Shown in pieces: positions 25,601 to 37,773 of a DNA stretch of 64,000 nucleotides (position 1 is the first letter of the stretch; the number at the start of each line of letters is the position of its first letter). Below the pieces are notes generated by a model. That model made no database searches. It was given only the letters and a program-made list of their open reading frames with translations, and was not told where the DNA came from. The position numbers were made by a program, and so were the translations under genes. The DNA comes from Diplosphaera chodatii (taxonomy: Eukaryota; Chlorophyta; Trebouxiophyceae; Prasiolales; Stichococcaceae): contig JAALGY010000016.1 of the NCBI GenBank assembly GCA_032358165.1, forward strand, positions 930,001-994,000, written 5' to 3'.

Positions 25601-27468
25601 GCATTAAAAGCTGGTATTCCCGCTGCACCACGGGCCGGGGGATCTGCGCAGTGTCACAACACTGCGCTGCATCAGTGCAGAACCTGGTCTGTACCATATG
25701 CCTCCTTCAAACGGGTCACAGATGGGCATGCAATACTTCATGCGCTGGTATGCAGCTCATAACATGCAGCAAACGTCACGTGACTGCTGACCGCATTTGT
25801 GTGCAGGGATGCATTGCATGTGAGATCAGAACAGCTGTGCATGTCGCCGCGCGTGTTGTCGAGTGTGCACAACAGCCCACCCATCCTCCGCAGCGCAGGC
25901 CAGATGGCGTAGAACAATTGCCCGACACAGGCAGCAGCTCTTGAGTCCTCCTCCGGAGGCCACAGCGCAGCCGTAAATGCACACTCCTCCATCTGCTTGC
26001 AGACGACGAACTGCAGAGCAGGGCAAGAAACTCTGAGCCATGCATAAAGGAGCTCAAAGGCAGGTGACATGCAGTGCCCAACTCAGCAGGGCATGCCATT
26101 ACAACCCACTGATGTGCAAGTGCCTGCATCTATATATGGTCAGCATTGGTCAGCAGATGGTCAGCAGATGCAGTCACCAAGCACACCTGTAGAAGCAGTT
26201 GCCCCAGGGTGTCGCACAGCTGCCGCTTGTCAAGCATGCCGCACAACTGGTGCTGCCGCATGCAGTATAGCAGGGTGGCTGCGGCAGTCAGCAGCTTGAT
26301 GCGGGTTCCGGATAGCTCGGAGGCCGTGCCGGGGGGCTGCCCAGACTGCTGCATGCCGTGTTCCAGCTGTTGATGCTGCTGCACCAACTTTCCCACATCT
26401 GCTGACCATTGTGTAAGCGAGTGCGCAATAGCGTGCAGCAGCTCAATGCAATCTGTAGCAATACCCTGCAAACAGCCACAAACGCAGGTCATCATCTGGC
26501 AATTGACCACGCAACGAGCAGGAGCACGCAGCTGCATGCTCGACAGTGCAAGCACAGCTTGCATGAATGCCAGCTGCCTCCAAAATTGCTCAACCAGCTC
26601 ATTCACCCTGCGAGCGTCAGCATTGCCACACTGGACCAGGAATGTGTCCGCCAGCTGGCCAGCACCCCAGGCGCGCTGCAGGGAGCCGGGCGTGCCCGCT
26701 CGCATGTCGGCAACCGCGGTTTTCAGTGCGACGGGCGCAAGCCGCTCAAAGGTGCGCTGCACATGGGGCCGTATGTCGGTCCGCATGAGGCCATGGTACA
26801 GGCACATGGCCGCAGCTGGGTCCGCATCCGCCAGTGCGCCCGCCCCACCGGCGGCCTTGATCGCCGCCAGCACAGCAGGCCTGCCTCGTCCCAGGCAGAT
26901 AGCTTTCGGGACTGGCGTTTCCTCGGGCTCGTCCCGGCAGCCCAGCCACTCAGCCAGCTTGATCAGAGCCGACATGTCACTTGTTTTGTTGACGCCGAAA
27001 TGGCGCCAGTCGAAGTCCATGCACATCCGCAGGCGTGAGAAGCGCTCTGTATGCACAGCAGCAATGCCATGCATGACGTACTGAATCTGGTGCTGGATAT
27101 GACCATGCCGCAGCAGGCTTGGCAAGCAGTATGAAATCCTGACCACAGTTCCTGACTGGGTTGTCTGCACGAGGGGCGCACGCTGCAAGCTGGCCGCACA
27201 GGCTGCAGCAGCTGCCAAGGTCGAGAAATGCGCCGCACACGTGTTGCGCTGTTCGCAATACTGGATACGCCTGTAACAACCTGCGGAAACATGCACACTG
27301 TCACAAGTGCAATTTTTGCGACAATGACAGCATGTAGCAATCGTGGTGCGCTGACACACCAACCTCCCACCGCCATATCAAACCATGGTCACCGTGCTTG
27401 ATCATGACGTCTTTTTCTTGGTTCCAATCTTCCTTGTTAAGGCCACTGACAACCAGTGAACGCCACAT
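22671..27468 (-). CDS. G5: RRM-like/helical/U-box protein with a read-through intron
   Basis: Minus-strand exons in transcript order: A 27468-27393, B 27280-27182, C plus former intron plus D 27046-26187, E 26010-25881, F 25643-25497, G 25357-25209, H 25023-24973, I 24858-24763, J 24658-24545, K 24366-24088, L 23886-23708, M 23570-23387, N 23228-22671; 973 residues. Where sisters have CAG/GTGGG at the end of exon C, G5 has CAG/CTGGCA, so the donor is lost. The former intron (26573-26466) is 108 nt, a multiple of three with no stop, and the frame runs on into exon D. The start is MWRSLVVSGL. The U-box starts SEWWRCPLSSKVMRDPVLYG; near its end the usual N-H-A-L-R-N reads K-H-A-L-R-S. The linker is PSKRARKKAAKQ. 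Closest to G3. Probably functional if the extra 36 residues are tolerated. Confidence 0.8.
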
Positions 27469-28044
27469 AGCGCCGGTGGGGTGTCTAGTAGTGCCGCACT
27501 AGTAGTGCGGCTTGGTGGCTGCGTTAATGTGTCCGGTGTAGCTTAATCGCGCACATGGAAGGGCTGGTGGGCTGGTTCGGTCCCGCCTGCTCATGAGCAC
27601 TAGGCCTTACAGCGGCAGCAGGCCAACTTGCAGCATGTGCGATTGCAACGTCCTATGCACCTCGGCTCCATCATGACAAAACTAGCTCTCGAAACAACAG
27701 AATGCAATCTTGGCAATAATGCTGGTGCACATGTCGTTGTAGTGCTCTCGGGACTGTGCAGACTGATATGGTGTCTTGGTGTGTGATTATTGTGCGTGCA
27801 CGCAATGCTCTGCTGAGCTTTGGCGAGCTTAGATTTGCCCTGCAGCTTCCTGCAGCCTCGAAGGTCCCAGAACTAGCAACACCAAAAGCACATCAGGCCC
27901 AGAAACTTAACAGCAAGGCCGAGCCACTTGTGTCGCGATTTCCGTCCCAAAAGCGAGCAGCATCGATGCTGATATCAGCAGCATCGTCACGCGATAGCCT
28001 GTCAAAGGTCATCAAGGCAGCCAGCCACGCAGCTGCCAGCTGCC
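27469..28044. promoter_or_regulatory. G5/G6 divergent promoter region
   Basis: A 576-bp region between the G5 and G6 start positions. About 100 bp before the G6 ATG are nearly the same as before G4 (shared AAAGCGAGCAGCA, GCATCGTCACGCGA and GGTCATCAAGGCAGCCAGCC blocks), which supports G4 and G6 as sisters. No clear TATA box is seen on the G6 side. Confidence 0.55.
27843..27857 (+). promoter_or_regulatory. Conserved promoter 15-mer, copy 2
   Basis: Exact CAGCTTCCTGCAGCC, about 190 bp upstream of the G6 ATG. The match with copy 1 continues into the following CTCGAAGG-CCCAGAA. Confidence 0.55.
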
Positions 28045-31000
28045 ATGGCTCGCTCACTGGTCGTGTGGGGCCTCAATGCCAGAAATTGGGAATTGCAAAG
28101 AAGTAGATGTGATCAACGATCATGGTGACCGTGGGTTAATGTAGCAGTGGAGCTCGCACATGCAGTACCCATGGGTTGTAGTGATGATGTGTGAATGCAT
28201 GCTGCTTTCCACCATGTCATGCATAGCTTCTGCAACCTTCGCAGGTTGCACAGATCCTGTCATTCAGATTGAGGGCGATGTGACATGGTGTGCCGTGTCC
28301 CTCCCATCCCTGGCAGCCGCTGACGCCTGTGCAGCCGATCTGCAGCGTGCGTCCCTCACACACTCAAATCACATAGGTCACCCAGTCTTAAAATGTGGCG
28401 TGAAATATGTATCTTTCTGCTGAGCATCATACCATTATGTTATGACAGTGTAGCTGCCCTGTGCACGTGCACAGGGCGCATTCCCTTGCACAGAGCCGGA
28501 CTGGCAGGCCTTTGGCGGCGACAAGGCTACCGCATTAGCAGACCTGATCCAGCTGGCCGAGGGACTGGGGTGCCAGGGTCTGCTTCAAATCGTGCCGCCG
28601 CATGAGACAGTGTGCCTGGCGCGCGGCGCGGCTGCCATACTGGCTGCCGTAGAGGCTGCTGGGGCACACGAGCTTGCAGCAGCAAACCCAGCTGCAGTCA
28701 TCCGCCTGTGCCACAGCCTCATGCAGGCCTTCGGCGTCCAGTGCCGCCGCTGGGTACCCAGCGACGTGCGCAGACGTATGGAGGACGCCTTTGCACTGTG
28801 GCTGCCAGAGCTGCTGCGAGCTGCGGCTGCGGATCTACGCAGGGGCACGCCCGGCAGCCAAGAGCGAGCGTGCACAGTCGGGCGGCTGGCATGCGCCATC
28901 CTGCGGCCCTTCAGTACCGTCGAGGGCTTGGCCGAGCAGGCAGACTGCCGGCCGATGACATGGGGCAAAGCCGCACGCAAGGTGGGTTCTCGGGTGTTCC
29001 TAAGTTTTCTAGCTGCTTGCAGCACATCATTCAGTTACAGCACTGGAGAGACAGTGTCTTCTTTTGCAACATACAGGTGGGTGTCTTGGCAATCATTCCT
29101 GGTGGACCCAGCCCAATCACAGCATTCCGAGATGGCAGTCAGCCGCCCGACGTCTCAGCAGAGTGCCTCGACCTGCTGGACGCAATTCAAGAATGCCTTT
29201 CTGGATGGTCAGCACAAGCCAGCAGGGCATTACAGCAGCAGGAGCAGCAGCAGCACACGAGGAGCACGCAGCAGCCTGCGCAGTCGCCCGGGCCAGCAAT
29301 AGAGCTGTCTGGACCCAGCATCTGGCTGCCAGCAGCAGCTGGCTTCCTACTGCTTGGCATGCATTCGCTACAGACGTGCAGGGCGGTCGACAACCGGCAG
29401 CTGCTCTCTACATTGGGGCAGCTGGGTCGAAAGGTGCTGTCCGTGCTTGATGCTGCACAGAAGGTTTGCACCCACAGCTGCACTGTCAACACCCCTAATT
29501 GCATTTTTAATTTGGGTCCCAGCAGACATTAACGGTTTGTGATATAAGCCATGCCCTGGGTCTTGGCATATGTCATCCTGCCATTGCCCATGACATGAGC
29601 CTGACTCACGACAAAACTACTCTGTCTCTCTGCAGGTCGTCACCTGCACGCAGCAGGAGGAGCGGGCGGCTGCGGCCGGGCTGTTGCCTTCAGATCCATC
29701 CTTCGGCCTAGCGGCTGCTGCATTTACAGGGCAGCTGCATGTCGTCATCATGGCTTGGCTGGCAACCATGGGTAGGCTGCTCTATCTATTCATGATATTC
29801 ACACCAGTGGTGCACGCTGAGATGCGCCTGTTGCCAGCTGCAATGCATTTTCTAAAGCTTGCATTCGTTGGCACTGACGCCAGCTGGTGTGCTTGCATCA
29901 TGCTAGCCCGCAGGCATTGATGGATGGTCATGCTTACTTCAGTATGTTACTGGCTAACCATTGCCAGATGCTTGCTGTGCTTCACCACACAGACCAGCCG
30001 ACACGCAATGCTGCGGGGCTGCCAGCACTGCATGCCACCCTATTGAAGGCTCTGTGCTTCAGTCTCGACCAGCTCACTGCCCCACGGCACATCAGCCTGC
30101 TGTTCCACCTGGCATCGGTTGCGCATCTCACCATGCCAGGCGCGCATCCTGTACAACTGGTTCACTGGCAGATCTGTGCAGCACTGGGCATCATCATGGC
30201 ATGCAACCATGCATCATCATGCCATGAAAGTTGGGTGGGCAGGCAGAGAAATATGCAGGATTTGCCCATGGCACTAACCATGCAATCACGCACGCAGAAG
30301 ATTTGTGGCTGTTTGCAGGTGGCGCCTGCAGCAAGCAGAGCACCCTGATGTCACAGCTGGTGCGCGTGCAGCAGCTGGCTACCACCTGGCTCAGCATTCC
30401 TGAGGGACATTTGCCGTCCACCTGCGGGGCAGAGGGCCCACTTACTGAAGTCGAAAGGCTTCCGGCTGCCGATCAGGTGTGTTGCATGCTGCAGCGCCGA
30501 GGAGCGCTTGCGCAACACCTGTAAGGCTGCTGTAACTGCAAGCCGCAAGCAAGAGAGGCTCAATAGTGTTGGCAGGCTCCTGTGTATGGCGCTTGCAGTC
30601 ACAAACCCCTGGACTTGAATCGCTCAATGAAGTGTTTGCCATGAAGTGGATATGCTGACAGGTTGCAGTTGCTGTGCTGCGTGCAGCTAGCCCTACTTAC
30701 AGATGTAAATGCATCACGAGTGGCGCGACATATGACGGTGAGTGGCACGATTGCTTTGCGCACCTTGAAACCCACCGAGTACATTCACAGAACACAGGAC
30801 TGTTCATTGCTGGAGGCGCACAGGTGCAATGATGCTGCCGTGCATGCTGCAGCGCACGCTGGACGCTGACGGCCAGCCTGCTGCAGGGAACACCACAATC
30901 CACCACGACTCGGGGGCTGAGAATGCCATTGCAGCCGCACTGCAGGTGACCCCAGTCTGTGCTGGGTCACGCCACTTTCGAGCTGCAAAGCCTGAAATAT

Positions 31001-33217
31001 GCTGCAAACCATTCATTTGCCACCGAACCTGTGTGGCTGGGATGGCCGGGCCCTCGCATGGACGCTGGTATCCAAGTTGCTTCCAGCAAGAAGACGACAC
31101 AGTTGGAGCATTGCGCATCGCAGGTGGCGCCTAGCAGGAATCTGCGCGGCAGGAGCGGTGGCCTGGCGCCAGATGACCCCAGCAGCTGCCTTGCTCCAGG
31201 GCTGTTCGATGCTGCGGGCGCTCTGCTGGCAGCCGCAAAGGTGAGCCTGGGCGCCGCGCATCCGAAGCTGCTGCCCTTGGTGCTGATGTTGGTAACACAA
31301 CGCTGCCAGCATGTGCCGGGCAGCGTGTATGGCGCCATACCTGCGCCATGCACATGTGCAGCGGCTATCACACGGACTGGCAAGACTCGTCAGGCATTGC
31401 GAGCGGATCACTATCAAAGGCTTTTTCACTGTGTCATCCGCAGCCTGCCGTCAGCGCAGCGGCTGCCGGCAGGCCGTGAGCGGGCGGCGCCGTCGCAGTG
31501 ATTGTGGAGGGCGCCCTCGGCAGCCTTCGGCTTGCGCATGCAGAGGCCGCAGCGCAGGAGGCTTGGCGTCGCGCAGCCCTGCCAGCAGGGACCGTGCAGC
31601 TGGACATCCGCAAGCCACACACAACGTGGCTGGGAGCAGCCGGAACGTTGGCAGACGTCGCCCTGGGACTGACAACACCTATGTCACGCGCTCTGGCCAG
31701 ACGAGCTTGGCTGGGGCCCTGCTGCAGGTGGGCTTTCACCTGTTTCCTCTTGCAAATTTTGTGTTGCCTCCAGCTGTGGGCTGCTTCTCCCGAGCTACTG
31801 TACAGACTCACCGCTGCATTGCCGTGCTGTTGCTGCACCCTGGTCACCAGGACGAACCGTAGGTGCTGGTTGTACATGCACATGGGCGCTGATTGCTGTC
31901 GATAGGGTCCCTTCAATCGCAGATGTTTGCAAGTTTGGATGCAGGCAATGCCAGCAGCCTCGCCACATTCATCAGCTGGCTCAGCGTCCTGGCAAGACAC
32001 TACTGGCATCATCATCAGTCATCGGCACCATCCTGGCAGCAGTCGTGGATGCCGAGACGTCAGCGCGGGCTGCTGTGCTGCAGGATGGCAGCTGGGATGC
32101 AGTGGCGCAGCGTATCAGGTGGGGTTTGCCGGTAGGCCATTTCGCACATGACCACGATCTGATCCTTGCGGAAGGCCGGATGGCTGATGGCTTTGGTACA
32201 GGCTACAGAGGCAATGCTCTCACTATAAAGTGCAGGGGCGTGCAGTTGCCATCGCCGCTGCCGTCGAAGTGGCCGGGGCTATTCACTGCGAGCAACGGGA
32301 CATCATGCTGCACAAGGTGACGGATGCACTGGGAGCCGGTGGCAAGGGCAGCCACCCTGTGGCGGCCGGGGGCACAGCAGCTGCCGATGCCGATGCTGTC
32401 GCCGCAGCAGAGCGCGCAATGCAGGAGCTGCTGGTACGCTTTGCAGGCGCTGCCTGAGAAGGAGTTCACCCAGCGGCCGAGCTGCAATTGTCACCGTTGT
32501 GTTTTGCAAACGCTGAGCATATCTGCGGGCATGTGCATATTCTGCAAATGCATGGACACCGTGCAGCACCTGCCTTCTCAGCAGTGGCACTATATTGTGC
32601 GGCAATTGCAGCTCCATGCTTGCAGATTACGATTGTAACGACGCCCTTGCAGGCAGAGGAGCAGCCAGCTGCCACCTCTGGTCAGTGCAGCAAGGCAGCC
32701 GCCAAGCGCGCCCGCAAGAAGGCGGCACAACAGCAAGCGGCCGCGGCCGCCCATACATGCTGCACAGTCTGCAGTTCGGCCTGACCCCACAGCAACCACT
32801 GCCAGCGTGCTGGAAGCACAACCTGCGGTCACCACCTGCAGCAGCGTGCCAGTGGCAGATGCGCAGCGGCCACTACTTTCGGCGCCTCCTGCGGTGCTGC
32901 ACCCAGCTGCTGCCGCCGCCGATGTGGCGCCAAGCAGCCAAGGCGATGCGATGCCACCCACGCACCAGCCAGCAGCCGCCAGCGCTGCAGCAGCAGCAAC
33001 AGACTGGTGGCGCTGCCCGCTGAGCGGCGAGGTCATGCGGGACCCGGTGCTGTGCGGCGGCGGGGGCCACAGCTTTGAGCGGGAGGCCCTGGAGCAGTGG
33101 CTGGCCGCCAACCCTGGGGTTCACCCGCTCACGAGGGAGACGATGCCGGTGGGCCCACGGGTTTCCCTGCCCAACCACGACCTGCGCAACATGATCCAGC
33201 AGCTGCAGATGGGGTAG
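28045..33217 (+). pseudogene. G6: degenerate U-box family pseudogene
   Basis: All exons can be recognised: A 28045-28124, B 28245-28346, C 28494-28981, D 29143-29433, E 29636-29771, F 29993-30139, G 30319-30476, H 30687-30737, I 30853-30945, J 31124-31240, K 31444-31727, L 31945-32118, M 32236-32433, N 32653-33217. Exon A is 80 nt instead of 76 (frameshift), which puts a stop in exon B. About 11 bases are missing at the start of exon C. Exon F has a GC donor. Exon K has TGA at 31477-31479 for the conserved Trp and is one base out of phase. Exons L and M are each one base out of phase. Exon N has a 4-base insertion near 32752 before the U-box. The U-box itself (TDWWRCPLSGEVMRDPVLCG to NHDLRNMIQQLQMG) is open. 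With this many lesions the gene cannot make a full protein. Confidence 0.85.
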
Positions 33218-33491
33218 GACCGCACCTGCCGACAGCCAACTTCGCTTATGCGCACGGTTGCGTGCCTTGCAAGAGGAGCGGTGTGTATGTTCACCCGTTT
33301 TGTCTCCGCATGTTCTGTATCTGCGATTAAATCTTAACACACGATGGACTGTCCACGTTCACCTGTTGCAAGACAACACAAGGCAGCGGCGGCCGCTGCT
33401 GCGTGCGTGGTACAGCATCCTGCAGCCATCGCTGATCACCAATTGGAATGCCCGTACAGAACTTCACATCTTGCATCTGCACACCACGGCT
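33218..33491. other. G6/G7 convergent spacer
   Basis: A 274-bp spacer, the shortest between convergent copies. It replaces the place where the missing L, M and N exons of G7 should be. I see no trace of these exons and no recognisable transposon end. Confidence 0.5.
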
Positions 33492-36400
33492 TCAGTTGAT
33501 TTCGTCCATCATCTCGGGAAGTCTGCAACACCGACAAAAACACACTGTAGGCCTTTTTGGCCAGTTCATTGCCGTCTTATCAAGAGGGATCTGTGCCTCA
33601 CCATTGGCATCCCTGCGACAACAGCGTGCGACCGTCTCGTATTTCAGCTTCTTGCATGCGGCTATCTTGTGCGGCGTCATCCCCCGGCTGATGCCCTGCA
33701 GGATGGCGGCGCCCAAACGCCGCATCGTGTGTGGCATGCAGGGGTCCAGCTGCGGGCCCCAGGCTGTTGATGAACGCGGACTCCTCTGCTCTGCCGCCTC
33801 TGCATGTGCAAGCCAGTAGCTGCCGAGCACGCCGCGCACAAGCGCCACGGCAGCGTCCCCCGCCCATGGCCTGCCCACAGCAGCCGCGGCAGTGGCAGAC
33901 TGCAGGTTCCATGGGACCGGCACTTAGCGTACACATGCTGCACCATTTGCACCACTTGTCACAGCTGCAATTGAGAATGCAGACCTGCCCAGCTCGGAGC
34001 GAAAATCTTGAGTCTTGGATGGATAGTGCATATAGCTAGCTATTGTATCAGTGTGCAGCATGTATGAACAGGATGTGCCGAGCCAGCTTGACCTGTGTGG
34101 CCTTCAGCAGCGCAGCTGCAGCGTCGAACAGCCCGGGCGCAAGACAGCTGCTCGTGTCCTGCTGTACAAGGCCGCTGCAGAAGCCTCTCACATTCTTGCA
34201 TGGCACCTGCGACAACCGGCAGCAAAATTGCATCACACTGCTGCTGGGTTTGTCTTGGTGTTCAGGATGGACACCTGCAGTCGGTCACACGTGACTGCAC
34301 TGTATGCAAGCCAGCATCAGCTCGAGGGAGCGGAGTCCAGGTGTTACTTGGCCAGGTGCAAAAGGAAAAACCCACCTGCAGTGTGGCTGCCAGCGCGTCA
34401 ATGGCCCCCGAGTCAAAGACGCAGTCAGAGTTGTATTTGCCAGGCTTGTGATTCGATGTGTCGAGCACATGCTGCAGGTAGCACATGTAACACACTATGC
34501 ATTCCAATCTGGGCATGTCAATGCCTGTCACACCAGCTGCATTGCACCGACAGCAACGATCAGCATGCAAATGATGTGATGCAAGACATGCAACTCACGG
34601 TCACAGCGGCGGCCAGATGACATGCATTGACATCCATCAACAAGGCCACCTGCAACCGGACGAGCAACGTCTGTTTGGCCAACATAGCGGTGTTAGGTTC
34701 ATGACATCATGCCGAGGGCTGCATGTTCTGGCAGCACTATCATGCAGGGGCTGGACAGCACCAACAGGCTATATAACCCTGCCGCTGAGATGGACACACT
34801 GCGACGCCTGTCCCAGGGCTTGTTACTCTCATCCGCAGCAGCATGCAACGTGCCTGATGGTCAGCAGAGTGCACATCTCCGCAGCCAGGCAGGGGCATTC
34901 CCAAGTCGTCAGACGACATCTCTGGCGGAGGGTCTCTGACCCAGGTCAGAGCCAGCTGCTGCACACGCGTCAGCTGTGACATCAGGGTGCTGATGTCCTG
35001 ACCACAGGGGTCATCTGCAAGGCAAATGAACCTGATGAACATCATGAATTCTGCGGTGTGTGTCTTTCCAGCATCCAAAGGCACCTGTCACATGTTGCTA
35101 TGAGCAGCTGAATCACAAAAGAAGCCACACTTGCCTGATTTCCTCAAGTCACACAACTGGCACACCCGTGCACCTGATTGTGTGGCGCATGTGAGTGATG
35201 ATAGGAATAGCAGCAGCCCACGGTATTGCGGCGCAGCCAAAGAGTCGAGAGCGGCGCACAGAGCCCCCATTGCAATGGCATACAGTGCTTGTACCCCCGC
35301 GGCAGCACGGTCTGTCTGGTCTGCACAGTGACATACATACACCCAGCTGTGTGTGGTCACTTCAAGCTTGGTAGCACCACGCACCATAGCTGCAATGGTG
35401 GCATGCAGCGCAAATCAGCTGACCTCGTGTCAGTCTGTACGGAGGGCTACTGTTGTGCATATGCATCTGCAATGCAGTCCAGGTGTGGTGCAGCAGGCCC
35501 CACCCATGGCGGACAGCGCAGCCACAAGCGCAAGCTGCATTCGCCCGACACAGGCAATAGCTGCGAGGGTGGTGTCCGGAGGGTGCCCCGCGCCAGCCCC
35601 AATCCCGCGCTCCAGCTGCATGCATGCGATTACCTGCACAATGCAGATAGGAGGTCACCATGAAGAACCCCCATGCTAAACAACAGTGACAGCAAGCCTA
35701 GGACTCCTGCACAGTAGGCATGTCCCTGTAACTCCAAACAAGACCGCTTGACCACCGAACAGCAAGGCATGTTTTGTGGAAGCATGAGACAAGCAACAGC
35801 TTCGTGATATGCAAATGCACAGCACCCTACAAAGCAGGCGCCCAAAGGTGTCCAGCAGCTGCGGCTTGTCCAGTGTGCTGCAAAGCGGATGCTCCTGCAT
35901 GCACTGCAGCAGGCTGCCTGCTGCCGACGGCAGCAGGAATGCGGAATTGCGCAGCTCACGGGCTGTGTCGAGCAATCCACTCAGATCCATGTTGTTCGCC
36001 AACTGCCGCTGCTGCTGGGCGGCCCTGCCGACCCGCGCCAAATAATCTTTCATCGCATCTGAGACTGCGCATAGCAGTTTGAGGCAGGGTGATGCCATGT
36101 CCTGCAACCAGCAATGCACATACAGTTGGCAGAACTGTACCGCTTGACAGCATGTATGTGCCTTAATTCGTTCACATCAGCACGCTGTTTTGCCGCGGTG
36201 AAATTGTGCCGGCATGTAGACTGGAGGAACTGAGAGGTCGCCAACAGAAGTAATTATAGATGCAAAATACACCAACCTGCAAGAATGCTTTGACATCAGA
36301 TGCCGTCTGGCCTCTGGAACCTTGAGGCTGCTTGTCGTGAGTCCCTGCCCGCAGGATGACGGTTGTCAGCCGGGCAGCAGTGATGACGCGCACCAGGAAA

Positions 36401-37191
36401 CAGGGGGCGCCATCGTGCGCCTCAGCAGCGGCGGATTGCAGCAGCTGCGGCCCCAGCACTGCAAAGACGTCCTCCACGCGGCTCTGCAGCTCAGTAGAAG
36501 TAGCCTGCATGAGGCCGTGGCAGAGACAGGCGGCTGCGGCTGGGTCCACTGTAGCAAGCGCAGCCGCCCCGCCGCTCAGCTGTACTGCTGTCAGGACATC
36601 AGCCGTGCCCCGCCCCAGGCACACGGCCTCGGGCCGCAGCAGCAGGGTGGGCCTGCTCCGGCAGCCCAGCCACTCGGCCAGCCGGATCAGCTCCGCAAAG
36701 TCGGCTGCCTTGCTGACGCCAAATATGCCCCAGTCCGGCTCGATGCACACCCGCAGGTGGTCAAAGCGCTCTGTATCAATACACACGCAAACACTGCCAC
36801 TAGACTCTGCATGCTAAGTGTGCTTTTGTACATCTTGCAGGTTGCTGGGCAAAAAGTCGGCCACACAGATTGGTAGGATGTCTGCTGGAGCGGAGTGGGA
36901 AAGACGTACGCTCAAGATTGGCTGCACAGGCTTTGGCGGCCGCCAGAGATGGAAAGCCCACTGCACAACACGCCATATCGCCCTGGTCTTGAGGTTCAGT
37001 AAGAACTGTGCCCCCTGTAGATCATTGCAGAGCTTCACCATGGCAGCATGCGGCAGCAGTGCACACTCTGCATAATGCATGGGCCTTTACTAAAAAAGAA
37101 ATGTCCCACGGTCACCATGTCTAGTCATCATAGCCTTCTCCTGGCTCCACTTGTTGATATCAATGCCGCAGACGACCACTGAGCGCGCCAT
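33492..37191 (-). CDS. G7: truncated family member without U-box, novel C-terminal tail
   Basis: Minus-strand exons in transcript order: A 37191-37116, B 37014-36910, C 36770-36277, D 36101-35826, E 35633-35504, F 35320-35174, G 35014-34854, H 34649-34599, I 34471-34376, J 34206-34093, K 33899-33492; 685 residues. Phases are consistent. After the conserved G-M-T-P of exon K, family similarity stops and the frame runs about 57 codons through unrelated sequence (rich in Cys, Lys and Arg) to a stop at 33492-33494. Exons L, M and N, including the AAAERAMQELL motif, basic linker and U-box, are absent. The intron after exon G starts with GC (34853-34852) rather than GT. The start is MARSVVCGID. It is either a broken gene or a U-box-free variant that keeps the RRM-like and helical parts and could compete with full-length sisters; the sequence cannot tell which. 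Confidence 0.7.
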
Positions 37192-37773
37192 GGCGCCTGA
37201 GTGACCTGGCTGGCTGGCTGGCTTGGCGAGCAAGTTGTGGTGCCGTCTGACGGTGCACCAGGTGTAATGCCGTTTGCACTCTATCTGCTCTGAGATTCAA
37301 GAGCGAGGCGACACCCGCAGCAGATGACGCCTATATACAGTTCAACACAATCCTGCAAGCTTCAGGCTCCAGGTGGTCCAAGCTTTCTAACAAGGGGCTG
37401 CCCCAAATGCATGGCGCTGCAAATTGCCCTTGTGTCACTGCCGGCTTTGTCAACATGTACAGGATGTTTCTATTTTTTCATGCTCGCTATGCATTTGGGT
37501 CAGCTCTGCAAAGCAGCAAGCCACTGCAAGGGATGCAAGCTGGAAGTGGTAATGCATGTGTGCAGCTTCCTGCAGCCGCTGTGGACTGTTGGACGAACAT
37601 TGATACCGTCTTTCAGTCAGTGTAACAACAATTCAGTGCCTATGCATTATTTGCAACCACCACATAAGTCCGGTCTGTGATGTCAACTGGGAACGAAGCG
37701 TCTGTGCGCAAGGCGAGCCACGCAAGGCCCCACAGCAGGCACTGAAGTGGCCCAGCAGTCAGGACACAACGAC
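37192..37773. promoter_or_regulatory. Divergent promoter region upstream of G7 and the A-B remnant
   Basis: A 582-bp region equivalent in position and size to the other divergent promoters. TATATA at 37332-37337 lies about 140 bp upstream of the G7 ATG. The region ends at the degenerate exon A copy, not at the real G8 start, so the G8 promoter either is this one with a long leader or is the short stretch 38069-38265. Confidence 0.5.
37563..37577 (+). promoter_or_regulatory. Conserved promoter 15-mer, copy 3
   Basis: Exact CAGCTTCCTGCAGCC, about 200 bp upstream of the degenerate exon A at 37774. It is preceded by CTGGAAGTGGTAATG, similar to the sequence before the copies at G10 and G12. Confidence 0.55.
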
